Positions 8,614 to 16,980 of a DNA stretch of 64,000 nt are shown here, piece by piece; the stretch's first letter is position 1, and every line of letters starts with the position of its first letter. This DNA is from CAYPTB01 sp964413535 (GTDB lineage Bacteria; Planctomycetota; UBA1135; GCA-002686595), in contig CAYPTB010000034.1 of assembly GCA_964413535.1 (NCBI GenBank), forward strand, positions 1 through 64,000. The letters are read 5' to 3'. A program made the position numbers and the translations under genes. The notes below the pieces were generated by a model. It was not told where the DNA came from. It searched no databases and worked only from the letters and a program-made list of their open reading frames with translations.

Positions 8614-9622
8614 CGACGGAGAGGTGCTGGAGGGCCGTCACGAGCTCGGCGCGGCGCTCGGCGTCGACGCTCAGCGTCAGGTGCCAGAACGTGACGCGCT
8701 CGAGCGTGGCGGGATCGGGGTACTCCGAGTAGTCGATCGGCGCGTAGACGGCGTGGTTCGGGTACGCGAGCGACGCGGGCAACAGGAAGCGCCCGCCGTA
8801 CCGCCGCCAGTTCGAGAGCGAGCTCCGCAGCACCCTCCCGAACGTGTCGGGATCGTTCACGCGCTCGTTCTTCCCGCCGAAGTAGTAGCGCGGGAAGACC
8901 ATCTCCGTGAGCTCGTACGACGCCGGCAGCACGCTGCCGTCGGAGTAGTGCAGGAACATCCCGGGCCCCGACAGGTACCCGGCGCGCGGCAGGAAGCGCG
9001 CGTTCTCGAAGGCGACGGCGCGCTCGAGGAACGCGCGCTCCTCGGCGCTCGGGACGCGGCCGCCCGCGGGATCGGGATCGCCGGCCGAGTCGAGCTCCGC
9101 CCGCAGCCGCCCGCGCCAATCGGAGTAGGTCCACCCGCCGATCCCGGGGAAGAAGAAGCCGAGCGACGTGAGCGACAGGTAGCAGGAGACGATCACGCCC
9201 GAGAACGCGAGCACCAGTCGGCGCGCGCGGCGCTCGCGCGGCTCGCGGAGCCACGTGGCGAAGCGCTCGAGCGCGCGCACGGTCCGCCGCCGGAAGACGA
9301 GCAGGAGCACGAGGACGACGGCGTCGAAGGCGGCGTGTCGCGCGTAGACGCGGAGGAAGGGCGTCTCGTGCGGCGCGTGCCAGGCGATGCGCGTGAGGAA
9401 GGGCGCGGCGCGCGCCAGGTCGAGCTGTGGATGCTCCGCGAAGAACGCCGCGCGCGCGGGCTCGGCGTCGCGGAAGTTCGTCCAGACGCGGAAGTCGTTC
9501 GCCGCGGGCTTCAGGACGAGCGTCGAGCCCTGCAGCAGGATCCCGAACACGGTCGCCGCAACGAGCAGCCGGTAGAGCAGTCGCCCCGAGATCCGGCCCC
9601 GCGTCCCCGGACGGTCGGTCAT
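8606..9622 (-). CDS. Membrane protein of unknown function, partner of HTTM-DUF393
   Basis: 338 residues. Membrane helices are visible near residues 13-32, 90-110 and 135-160, with long extracytoplasmic segments between and after them. No recognised catalytic motif. The gene overlaps the HTTM-DUF393 gene by 8 bp, so the two products are probably made in equal amounts and may form a complex. ATG at 9622 is the first start and the upstream region contains no earlier in-frame candidate that looks coding. Confidence 0.6.
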   Translation of the reverse strand: MTDRPGTRGRISGRLLYRLLVAATVFGILLQGSTLVLKPAANDFRVWTNFRDAEPARAAFFAEHPQLDLARAAPFLTRIAWHAPHETPFLRVYARHAAFDAVVLVLLLVFRRRTVRALERFATWLREPRERRARRLVLAFSGVIVSCYLSLTSLGFFFPGIGGWTYSDWRGRLRAELDSAGDPDPAGGRVPSAEERAFLERAVAFENARFLPRAGYLSGPGMFLHYSDGSVLPASYELTEMVFPRYYFGGKNERVNDPDTFGRVLRSSLSNWRRYGGRFLLPASLAYPNHAVYAPIDYSEYPDPATLERVTFWHLTLSVDAERRAELVTALQHLSVDV

Positions 9623-9932
9623 GGCCCGCGCTTCTACCTTATCCGTGCAGGAGCGGCGACAAGCCCGTCCCTGACGCTCGACGGCCGCGCGGGCTCGAGC
9701 TCGCCCTCAGTACCGCACCACGCTCGCGTAGACGCTGCTGCCGGTCCATCAGCGCTCCTCGGTCGAGCCCGTGCATGCCGCCGCCCTCGAAGAGGTGCAG
9801 CGGGAGCCGAACACGATGCGGCGACGATCTACCATCCAGCGGGCTGCTGTATCGATCGGCTCAGGTCGAGCCTTTACTCTTCCCCCGGCCGATGAACATT
9901 CGGAGCCGCCCGTGTCTGGTCGCTGCCAGCGG
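9623..9932. other. Non-coding stretch upstream of membrane protein
   Basis: 310 bp between two minus-strand genes. A 45-codon minus-strand frame (9639-9776) exists but has no supporting features. The GC content falls off toward 9900 where the low-GC gene begins. No clear hairpin or promoter was recognised. Confidence 0.4.
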
Positions 9933-10937
9933 CTACTCCGCGCTCGCAAAAGTATAGAAGACAAAGTCCTCAGTCCAGTTCGCTGGGTACTCTGAAGATT
10001 GATACTGTGTTTCGGTCAAAGAGGTCTCGCTATCAACGATGCCGTCGTTGTTTGCGTCGCGCAGGAGGAAGAACAAGTTCTGCGCGCCGACTTGGGTCGC
10101 CCAGGAGATGATCCGGAAGACTCTGCCGTAGGTCTCATGCTGCCGCACGTCTATCGTTGACGACGGCTTTAGACCTGTAAGACTCGTATCGTCGTAAAGT
10201 AGACTTGGAGTGTGGTCCTCTGCCAGAGTCAATCGGTAGACTCGGGGAGAGTTGCGTGCGGCCAAGAACAAGAATCGACCTTCGGGGTCGACGGCCATCG
10301 AATGGACCTCCTCCAAGGCATCTCCTCGGTATAGTTCCTCACGTACGGGAGGCTCGGCTGAGTAAGGCGCACGCTCTAGAGGCTGCCTCCAGGGAAGGGC
10401 CCAAGTGAAAGACTCAGGCTGCTCGAAGTCTCCCTCACCTGGAGCATTGCCAACCTCCAGTGAGAGAGCAAACGGTTCCGCGGGCTCACCGAGCGGAACT
10501 GTTGATACGGGGCGAACGGTGTAATAGCCGCCAGGCTGCGGCGGGAAGACCCAGCGCTCGATGACAACGGCGTCGCCAGAGCGGGTCACGCCAGCAATGT
10601 AGAGTTCCTGAGCGTGACGAGCTGTCACACAACTCACGCCATAGGGAACGCTATGCTGTTTTTCAGTATCGAACTCGAGGTACTCGGCTGGCACCGTGTT
10701 GCCCGGAATTCGTTCGGTCCTGAAGAGCGTGAGCAGATACTGATCGCTCTCGGCAATACAACTGACAACTAGAGCGTCAGAGGTGAACAATGGCTGAGGC
10801 ATCGAGCTCATTTGGCGGACATTGACAGCCCCCGCTTTGCTGATCTGCTCACCTGAAGTGGTGTAGTCTGTTGAAACGTACACGAGCAGGCCAACCAAGC
10901 AACACGCTGCGACGAGAACCAATCGAGAGTGCTTCAT
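9933..10937 (-). CDS. Low-GC secreted hypothetical protein, propeller-like
   Basis: 334 residues with a signal anchor (MKHSRLVLVAACCLVGLLVYV). The body shows repeated beta-rich units with short motifs such as SMAVDPEGRFLFLAAR and RVYRLTLAEDHTPSLLYDD, typical of a beta-propeller-like fold, and one calcium-loop-like DANNDGIVD near residue 300. Sampled lines of the gene are about 50% G+C, far below the roughly 70% of its neighbours, which suggests recent acquisition or a specially evolving gene. No enzymatic residues could be assigned. Confidence 0.65.
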   Translation of the reverse strand: MKHSRLVLVAACCLVGLLVYVSTDYTTSGEQISKAGAVNVRQMSSMPQPLFTSDALVVSCIAESDQYLLTLFRTERIPGNTVPAEYLEFDTEKQHSVPYGVSCVTARHAQELYIAGVTRSGDAVVIERWVFPPQPGGYYTVRPVSTVPLGEPAEPFALSLEVGNAPGEGDFEQPESFTWALPWRQPLERAPYSAEPPVREELYRGDALEEVHSMAVDPEGRFLFLAARNSPRVYRLTLAEDHTPSLLYDDTSLTGLKPSSTIDVRQHETYGRVFRIISWATQVGAQNLFFLLRDANNDGIVDSETSLTETQYQSSEYPANWTEDFVFYTFASAE

Positions 10938-11130
10938 GGCTTTCGCGATTCTAGTTCGGCGTGTGCTAGGCGAGAGCCAACCTTCGGGGGAGATAGCGTC
11001 AAAAGTTGTAGATGGAAAAGCTGACGGCGCCCACCCGCCCTCCGACGCACGACCGATCCTATGCAGTTGTGTAGGAATCGCGGTGAGCCGGGAGCGGGCG
11101 AACCGGGGGGGCCGTGGTCGCCCTTCGCCG

Positions 11131-11373
11131 TCAGCGGGTCGAGCTCGCGAGGCGGCGGACGAGGTCGCCGACGCTGGCGAGGCGGGTGATCTCGCCGAGC
11201 TTGAAGCGCACGTCGAAGGCGCGCTCGATGGCGACGACGAGCTCGATCGTCTTGAGGGAGTCCCAGCCCTCGACGTCGTCCGCCGTCGTCTCGGGCGTCA
11301 GCTCGATCGTCTCGTCGAAGACGTCTTCGAAGACCTCTTCCAGGCGCCGCAGGAGCGTTGCTTCGTCGGTCAT
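11131..11373 (-). CDS. Acyl carrier protein of the Dlt-like operon
   Basis: 80 residues, the size and acidic character of a stand-alone carrier protein. VEGWDSLKTIEL contains the DSL motif with the phosphopantetheine attachment Ser39. It begins with an ATG that overlaps the stop of the FkbH-like gene (ATGA at 11370-11373), so it is translated with the enzyme predicted to load it. In D-alanylation systems the equivalent protein is DltC. It is the last gene of the six-gene chain. A lysine- or fatty-acid-type ACP is less likely given the FkbH neighbour. Confidence 0.9.
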   Translation of the reverse strand: MTDEATLLRRLEEVFEDVFDETIELTPETTADDVEGWDSLKTIELVVAIERAFDVRFKLGEITRLASVGDLVRRLASSTR

Positions 11374-13208
11374 CGCAGTTCGTCCTCGAGCTCGATGGGT
11401 GTCGTCGACGGGCGATGGTCGTCCAGGGCGAGCGTCCAGCGGCTCGAGCCGTCCGGCGCCTCGGTGACCAGCTCGAAGTCGAGGTCGCGGTACAGCTCGC
11501 GGACCACGCCGTTGCGCGGCGTCGGCAGATATGTGCCGCGGAGCTCGGTCGCTCCCGCGCGCCGCGCCGCATCGACGGCGGCGTCCAGCATCACGTGCTC
11601 GACCCGGCGCCCGAGCACGCGACAGCTCATGAGCCAGGTCTCGATCTCGAGCGCCGTCCCGGCGCGCCGCCCGATGAGGATCGAGATCAGTCCATGGTCG
11701 GTGAAGCGGTCGCTCAGTCGGATCGTGCGCGTGACGAAGAGCGGATCGGAGGCGATCTGCTCGAGCTGCGAGCGGGTCGCGCGCCGCGTCGTGAGGTTGA
11801 ACTGGTTGGTCTTGTTCACGAGCTGGGCGATGCGCGCCATCGATCCCGCCTGGAAGGGTCGGACGACGGCGTGCATGCGGAGCTCGCGGAGGTAGGCCTC
11901 GAGGTCGCCAGCATCCGAGGCGAGGTCGGAGCCGCGCGCGCGGCCGCGGTAGGCGTCGGCGCGCGCGCGATCCTCGGACGCGACGAACGGCGTCTCGAAG
12001 TACCTTCCGCTCTCGAGCGCGGTCACGAAACCCGACGGATCGGACGGGAGCTCGGGAACCGCGACGTCCGGCAGGGCGGTGCGCACCTGGAAGCGCTCCG
12101 CGGGGTTGTCGTCGAGGAAGACGATCGAGTCGAGACCGAGGTCGAGGTCGCGCGCGATTCGCTGCAGTGCGTCCGACTTCGGATCCCAGCTCGCCTCGAA
12201 CGCGGCGAAGTCGTCGAGGTGCAACTGCATCTCGGGATGCGAGCGGAACGGCTCCATGGCGATGTCGGGATCGTTCTTGCTGCACACGGCCAAGAGGACG
12301 CCGCGCGCGCGTAGCTCGAGGAGGTAGCGCTGGAGCGCCTTGAAGGCCTCTCCGGTGGCGCTGCCCTCGCCGATCTCGATGCCGTCGACCCCGTCGTCGC
12401 CCACGACGCCGCCCCACAGCGTGTTGTCGAGGTCCAGCGCGACGAGCCTACGTCCCCGGCCGAGGATTCCCGCGACGACGCCGGCGAGGCTCGCGACGTA
12501 CGCCGGCAGGGCCTCGAACGACACCGATTGCTTCGCGTGGTACCAGAAGCGCAGATCGACGAAGTGCGCGAGCCCGATCTCCTCGACGAGCGCACGCACG
12601 TCGTGCAGGTGCACGAAGGGCGGAGCCAGGTCACCGAGCATCGTGCTCGCGCGCCGCAGGAAGTTGCGCTCCGAGGAAGGCGTCTTCGCCGACAGGTGGC
12701 CCAGGCTCTCGAAGAAGGGCGGCGCGAAGTCGTCGATGACGATCTCTGCGCCACAGCGTTCGTGGAACGCGCGGCACGCGTCGAGATAGCGCTTGCACAG
12801 GAGCTTCGCCGCGCCGTTCGCCTCAGCCGGCGTGCAGTCGCGCTCGGGCCTCGCTGCGACCGCAGCCGAGGGGAAGGCGATCACCGCGATGTCGGGCCCG
12901 AATGCAGCAGTGGCGCTCGCGGGATCGAGGAGCTCGGGCAACGTCTGGTCGAAGCCAGCAACGTGTACGTCGGCCCAGATGCCGCGCACCGCGAGGGCGA
13001 GCTTGAAGGGGCCTCGGAGGAAATCGAGCGACGCGCCGCCGAGGAGCGCCAGGCGCACGCGTGTGCCGAGCTCGGGTGGGCCCAACCTGGCCTCGAGCTC
13101 CGCGGCGCGCCGCGCGAGTCGGTTGAGCTCCGCGCCGTGCTCGGCCAGGCCTGTGCTCGCGAGGAGCTCGGTCCACGTGGCGGGAGACACCGCTCGCTGC
13201 GAGCTCAT
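11370..13208 (-). CDS. FkbH-like HAD-IIIC enzyme, predicted acyl (glyceryl) loader of the ACP
   Basis: 612 residues from the ATG at 13208. Residues about 50-240 form an SGNH-like N-terminal part; the HAD catalytic block is VALDLDNTLWGGVVGDDG (Asp259/Asp261), followed by AVCSKNDP and FLDDNPAER; the C-terminal 170 residues resemble a GNAT-like domain (NKTNQFNLTTRR, HGLISILIG). FkbH proteins take glyceryl from 1,3-bisphosphoglycerate and place it on a carrier protein. The open frame extends upstream to 14489, but that part only shadows the SGNH gene. Both flanking genes overlap it by 4 bp. Loading a different three-carbon acyl group cannot be excluded. Confidence 0.88.
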   Translation of the reverse strand: MSSQRAVSPATWTELLASTGLAEHGAELNRLARRAAELEARLGPPELGTRVRLALLGGASLDFLRGPFKLALAVRGIWADVHVAGFDQTLPELLDPASATAAFGPDIAVIAFPSAAVAARPERDCTPAEANGAAKLLCKRYLDACRAFHERCGAEIVIDDFAPPFFESLGHLSAKTPSSERNFLRRASTMLGDLAPPFVHLHDVRALVEEIGLAHFVDLRFWYHAKQSVSFEALPAYVASLAGVVAGILGRGRRLVALDLDNTLWGGVVGDDGVDGIEIGEGSATGEAFKALQRYLLELRARGVLLAVCSKNDPDIAMEPFRSHPEMQLHLDDFAAFEASWDPKSDALQRIARDLDLGLDSIVFLDDNPAERFQVRTALPDVAVPELPSDPSGFVTALESGRYFETPFVASEDRARADAYRGRARGSDLASDAGDLEAYLRELRMHAVVRPFQAGSMARIAQLVNKTNQFNLTTRRATRSQLEQIASDPLFVTRTIRLSDRFTDHGLISILIGRRAGTALEIETWLMSCRVLGRRVEHVMLDAAVDAARRAGATELRGTYLPTPRNGVVRELYRDLDFELVTEAPDGSSRWTLALDDHRPSTTPIELEDELR

Positions 13209-14566
13209 GGACGGTCCTCCCCGGGCAGCCAGCCCTCGCGGCGCGCCCGCGCGAGCACGACCTCCGCAGCGGCCGCGTGGCCGGCAGCGTTCCAGTGCAC
13301 GTCGTCCGCGAAGTACACGGGCTCGCCGCGGGCAACGCGCTCGCGCAGCGCGGGAGTCGTGTCCTCGAACGCGATGCCGTTCTCCGCGCACCAGCGCCCG
13401 AGGACGTCCGGGAGGTCGTTCGACGTCCAGCGCCGGCACACGCCGTCGGGCTCGAGCTCGCACAGCCCGTCGTAGACGCGGAACTTCCGCGGCACGTACA
13501 GCACGAGGAAGGCGGCCTTCGCCTCGGCGCACAGCCTGCTCGCCTCGGCGAGCGCAGCCCTCGCGACGTCGAGCGAGTGCTCGGTCCACGGACCCTCGCG
13601 CGCGCGGAAGAAGACCCGCGACTCCAGGCCGCCGGTGTCGCGGAAAGTGGCGGAGTGCCTCCGGGCCGTCTCGGCGAGCCCCGATCCCTCCAGCGTCCGG
13701 CGCAACCTGCGCAGGGCGTTCGTCGTGAAGAGTCTCTCGACGAGCCCCGGAGCGGTCAGCTCGGCCAGACGGTCGAAGCTCGCCCGCACCTCCTCGTAGG
13801 TCTCGACGTCGCGCAGGTCGTTGCCGCCGAAGAAGCACCAGACGACGATCGACGGCGCGAGCGGGAGCGCGAAGCGGCGGAGGACGACGAGTTCCTGCTG
13901 CACGCCGTAGGCGGCTTGACCGAGGTTCACGGTCGCGCGGCCCGTCGCCCGCTCCAGGCGCGCCGGCAACGTCTCCGCGAGCGGAACGAGTGCCGCTTCC
14001 ACGAACGAGTCTCCGATCACCGCGATGTCCGCTCGCTCGAGGTCGCGCGCGTTGCGGAAGCCGCGCGAGTCGTAGCGCACGTCGACCTCGTACGCGCTCC
14101 CGGGAATCCCCATCGGGGCGAGATTGCCGCGGACGCGGCCGCGGAAGGCCGTGTTCGGGTGATGGAGGTGGATGAGCTCGGGATCGAGACGGTTCGCCTG
14201 GATGGGCACGCCGAGCGTCCCCTCCGGACCGAGCGTGCCCAGGGTGCGCCGGTAGTCGTGCCCGAGCGCGACGGGCGCCTCGACCAGCGCGAGGCAGGCC
14301 ACGCCCGACGCCGTGAGCAAGGCGAAAGCTTTCGCTCGCCTCCGCACCCGTGCGGCTGGTCCGGCCGGCCACCACGCCAAGCAGGCACCCGCGAGCAGAT
14401 AGGAGGCGAGGAGGTTCGCCGCGAAGCCCAGCGGGGTGTAGCGCTTCCACCAGGACGGCGTGGGATCCCCCGAAGCGGTCGCCCACCACGCGACCGCGAC
14501 CATGACCGCGGTTGCGAGCAGGACGAGCCGCCGCACGAGCGGAGAGGCGTCACCCGACCCGTTCAT
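13205..14566 (-). CDS. Membrane-anchored SGNH hydrolase/acyltransferase, operon gene 4
   Basis: 453 residues with N-terminal membrane helices (about 14-30, 46-66, 82-102) and an exported SGNH domain: IGDSF (Ser187), CFFGGNDLRD, and DDVHWNAAGHAA with the Asp-x-x-His pair near the C-terminus. Such AlgX/AlgJ- or DltD-like proteins work outside the membrane with an MBOAT to move acyl groups to glycans. Starts 4 bp before the end of the preceding gene and ends 4 bp into the FkbH gene. Which of the two SGNH proteins in this operon is the final transferase is not decidable from sequence. Confidence 0.8.
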   Translation of the reverse strand: MNGSGDASPLVRRLVLLATAVMVAVAWWATASGDPTPSWWKRYTPLGFAANLLASYLLAGACLAWWPAGPAARVRRRAKAFALLTASGVACLALVEAPVALGHDYRRTLGTLGPEGTLGVPIQANRLDPELIHLHHPNTAFRGRVRGNLAPMGIPGSAYEVDVRYDSRGFRNARDLERADIAVIGDSFVEAALVPLAETLPARLERATGRATVNLGQAAYGVQQELVVLRRFALPLAPSIVVWCFFGGNDLRDVETYEEVRASFDRLAELTAPGLVERLFTTNALRRLRRTLEGSGLAETARRHSATFRDTGGLESRVFFRAREGPWTEHSLDVARAALAEASRLCAEAKAAFLVLYVPRKFRVYDGLCELEPDGVCRRWTSNDLPDVLGRWCAENGIAFEDTTPALRERVARGEPVYFADDVHWNAAGHAAAAEVVLARARREGWLPGEDRP

Positions 14567-15690
14567 TGCCCCACCTCCGGCCGGTCGAGGAACTCGACGA
14601 AGTGCGCGTCGTCGGGCTCGCCTGCCTCATCCGTCACGTCCGTCTCGCCCGCCACGAGCCGCGCGACGGCGAGCGACACGCGTTCCGCTCCCGCGTGCGT
14701 CACGTGGACGGAGTCGAAGAACTCGTCGTCGTCCAGCAGATCGGAGAGGTCGAGGAAGGGAACACCGCCGAGCACCCGGCGCACGAGGTCCATGTACGCC
14801 CCGTGGAGCTCGGCGTCGTAGAAGTCGAGCACCGCCGGCCGCAGGGGGAGGTTCACGACGTAGAGCGCCGTGTCGTGGGCCGCGCAGAGCGCCCAGAGCC
14901 GCGCGAAGTCGCGCGTCACGCGGGCTTCGTGCTCGCGCGCGTCCCAGCGCTGCACCTCGACCCACAGCGGCAGCGGTTGCTCCGCGAAGCGGCGCACGAA
15001 CGCCGCGCTGCGCGGCTGCTTGCGTGCGAATCGATACGGCTCGAGCCGCTCGCGGGAGATCGAGGCCGCCAGGCGCGGATCGACTGCGGACAGCGCGCGG
15101 CGCGCGACGGCGCGCAACGCGTTGCCGTAACGAAAACCCTGGTGGAGTCGATGCCGAGCGCGCGCGCGGACTCCCTCGAGGAATCCCCTCTCGGCGAGCT
15201 CGATGGGATCGGAACCCCGCTCGACGCGGAGCTCGGGACCGTACCGGTCGATGGCGCGCAGTGTGGGAGAGAGGTCGAGGCCGACGTTGGCGATCCAGCG
15301 CACGTTGATGCCGACGACCAGGTGGTCCGGCATGGCGGAGGCGCCGTAGGAGCGCTCCACGTACTCCAGCATCGCCAGCAGGTCGGCGAGCGTGCCCCAG
15401 CTCTGAGCCGTCGACAACGGCTCGAGGTGCGGGAGCTCCTGCGCGAGCACGTCCGTGCGGAAGGCCTCGCGCGCCTCGGAGGGCCCACAGAGCTGGATGC
15501 GCCCGTCGCCGCGCTCCACCCAGCTCGCGGGCGAGAAGAGGATCTGGTGCTCCTCGCCGTGCCACGGGTACGCACCGAGCTCGAGCTCCGCGAAGCGCGC
15601 CAGATGCTCGAGCGCGACGTGCGCGAGCACGAAGGCGCACAGGCCGCACGCGGCCGCGCCGAGCGAGAGTGCTACCTTCCTAGAACGCAC
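14563..15690 (-). CDS. DltD/AlgX-like SGNH-fold protein, operon gene 3
   Basis: 375 residues from a GTG at 15690. A single N-terminal helix (about 8-28) anchors an exported domain. CGPSEAREAF (Ser71) fits the nucleophile block of DltD-like proteins, and DSVHVTHAGAERVS supplies an Asp-x-x-His pair near residues 326-329. The start lies inside the 3' end of the microprotein gene (11-bp overlap) without a clear Shine-Dalgarno sequence, which suggests translation depends on the upstream gene. Likely role: accept the acyl group outside the membrane and pass it to a polymer, or remove it. Confidence 0.7.
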   Translation of the reverse strand: MRSRKVALSLGAAACGLCAFVLAHVALEHLARFAELELGAYPWHGEEHQILFSPASWVERGDGRIQLCGPSEAREAFRTDVLAQELPHLEPLSTAQSWGTLADLLAMLEYVERSYGASAMPDHLVVGINVRWIANVGLDLSPTLRAIDRYGPELRVERGSDPIELAERGFLEGVRARARHRLHQGFRYGNALRAVARRALSAVDPRLAASISRERLEPYRFARKQPRSAAFVRRFAEQPLPLWVEVQRWDAREHEARVTRDFARLWALCAAHDTALYVVNLPLRPAVLDFYDAELHGAYMDLVRRVLGGVPFLDLSDLLDDDEFFDSVHVTHAGAERVSLAVARLVAGETDVTDEAGEPDDAHFVEFLDRPEVGQ

Positions 15691-15784
15691 GATAGATGAA
15701 GCTCGTCGTGGACTGCGACAGGGCGACCAGCAGGAACACGAGGACGAACGTCCACAGGAGCTTGGCGACGATTCGGAGGCTCAC
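15680..15784 (-). CDS. 34-aa DltX-like membrane microprotein ending FIYRAF
   Basis: A 35-codon gene too short for normal calling. It starts with GTG overlapping the MBOAT stop (GTGA, 15781-15784), has a single hydrophobic helix (KLLWTFVLVFLLVAL) and ends TSFIYRAF then TAG at 15680-15682. DltX, the small partner of DltB, has a helix and a C-terminal F-x-Y-x-x-F motif whose Tyr is reported to take part in acyl transfer; FIYRAF fits exactly. It may also be described as a DUF5989-like short protein. The position between the MBOAT and SGNH genes is the expected one. A GGAGG lies 11 nt before the GTG. Confidence 0.75.
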   Translation of the reverse strand: MSLRIVAKLLWTFVLVFLLVALSQSTTSFIYRAF

Positions 15785-16980
15785 GACTGCAAGACCCTCC
15801 GGCCGAGCTCGCGCAGCTGCTCGGTTTCGAGCGCGAAGAGGATGTAGGCCGCCGCCGTCAGGTGGAACGTCACGACGACGCCGAGCGCTCGCCAGGTCAG
15901 GGTCTTGCGCAACCGGCGCAGGCCCTGTTTGCCGACCCAGCCACGCACCAGCGCGTCCCAGGCGCGAAAGCCGACGAGGTACGCGCCGTGGAGCAAGCCG
16001 AACGCGACGAAGTTCGGCGTCGTGCCGTGCCACAGACCCGACACGAACATGGTGATCACGAGGCTCGCGCTCGCGAGCAGGAACACCGGCACCCGATGCG
16101 AGAGCCTGCGCAGTCCGAAGGCGTACAGCGGCCCGAACACGTAGTCCGTCAGCCACGTCGTCAGTGAGCGGTGCACGCGCAGCCAGTAGTCCGAGACGTT
16201 GGCCGAGAGGAACGGCAGGTAGAAGTTCTCCGGCGGCCGGACGCCCATCAGGATCCCGACCCCGATGGCGACGTCGCAGTATCCGGAGAAGTCGAAGTAC
16301 AGGTAGAAGTAGAAGAGGTACGTCCGCCACGTCATCTCGCCGAGCGACACGCTGGCGACGTCGAGGTCGGGCGAGAGCACGAAGTGCGCGAGGAACTCGG
16401 CGAGGACGAACTTCTTCACGAGCCCCCGCAGGATGCGGTTCAATCCGTCGAGCTGTCCCTCGAAGCTACCGGGGACGACCTCGCGCTCCCGGTACCAGTC
16501 CGCGCGAAAGTCCTGGTACCTCTGGATCGGACCGAGCAGGAAGGTCGTGAAGTTGAAGCAGTAGTTCAGGAAGTCGCCGAACCGCACGGGTCCGAGAGTC
16601 CCGCTTCCGGCCTCGACGACCATGTGCACGAGCTTGAAGAAGAGGAAGCTCAGACCCGCCGCCGTCACGAGTCGGCCGGCGATCGAATCGGGTAGGAGCC
16701 ACTCGAGGAACCCGTACCCGCGCAGGTAGACGAAGGCCGCTGCGAGCAGCGGGATGGTCGCGAGCCGCGTCCGGGGGTTCCGCTCTGCGAGCCGCGCCGC
16801 GGCGAACCCCCCGAGGACAAGGGCCGCGATCGACGCGACCCCGGACGCCGTCGAGTGGCTCGACACGAAGAGCGCGTTGAGCGCCAGGAAGGCGGCGGTG
16901 CGGGGGAGCCCCTCGAGAACGTTCAGCAGGACCACCGCGCCGAACGCGAGCAGCCCGAATTCCATGGAGAGGAGAGACAT
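15781..16980 (-). CDS. MBOAT O-acyltransferase (DltB/AlgI-like)
   Basis: 399 residues from the ATG at 16980; the open frame extends 29 residues further, but that segment is charged and unlike the family. Polytopic, with the hallmark FYLYFDFSGYCDVAIG, HRSLTTWLTDY, and the catalytic GLWHG (His318) plus a second conserved His373. MBOAT proteins such as DltB and AlgI carry acyl groups from a cytosolic carrier across the membrane for use on exported polymers. First gene of a six-gene chain in which every junction overlaps. No promoter was recognised in the 469 bp upstream. Confidence 0.93.
   Translation of the reverse strand: MSLLSMEFGLLAFGAVVLLNVLEGLPRTAAFLALNALFVSSHSTASGVASIAALVLGGFAAARLAERNPRTRLATIPLLAAAFVYLRGYGFLEWLLPDSIAGRLVTAAGLSFLFFKLVHMVVEAGSGTLGPVRFGDFLNYCFNFTTFLLGPIQRYQDFRADWYREREVVPGSFEGQLDGLNRILRGLVKKFVLAEFLAHFVLSPDLDVASVSLGEMTWRTYLFYFYLYFDFSGYCDVAIGVGILMGVRPPENFYLPFLSANVSDYWLRVHRSLTTWLTDYVFGPLYAFGLRRLSHRVPVFLLASASLVITMFVSGLWHGTTPNFVAFGLLHGAYLVGFRAWDALVRGWVGKQGLRRLRKTLTWRALGVVVTFHLTAAAYILFALETEQLRELGRRVLQS

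Noticed and set aside
9639..9776. 45-codon minus-strand frame
   Set aside because: No Shine-Dalgarno, no recognisable motif and Arg-rich composition typical of antisense frames in GC-rich DNA.
9966..9975. CAGTCCAGTT, matching part of the palindromic element core
   Set aside because: Only 10 bases match, no inverted partner is nearby, and it lies inside a coding sequence.
11370..14489. 1039-codon continuous frame suggesting a fusion to FkbH
   Set aside because: The first 427 codons are an out-of-frame shadow of the SGNH gene; FkbH starts at 13208, where a 4-bp overlap with the SGNH stop occurs.
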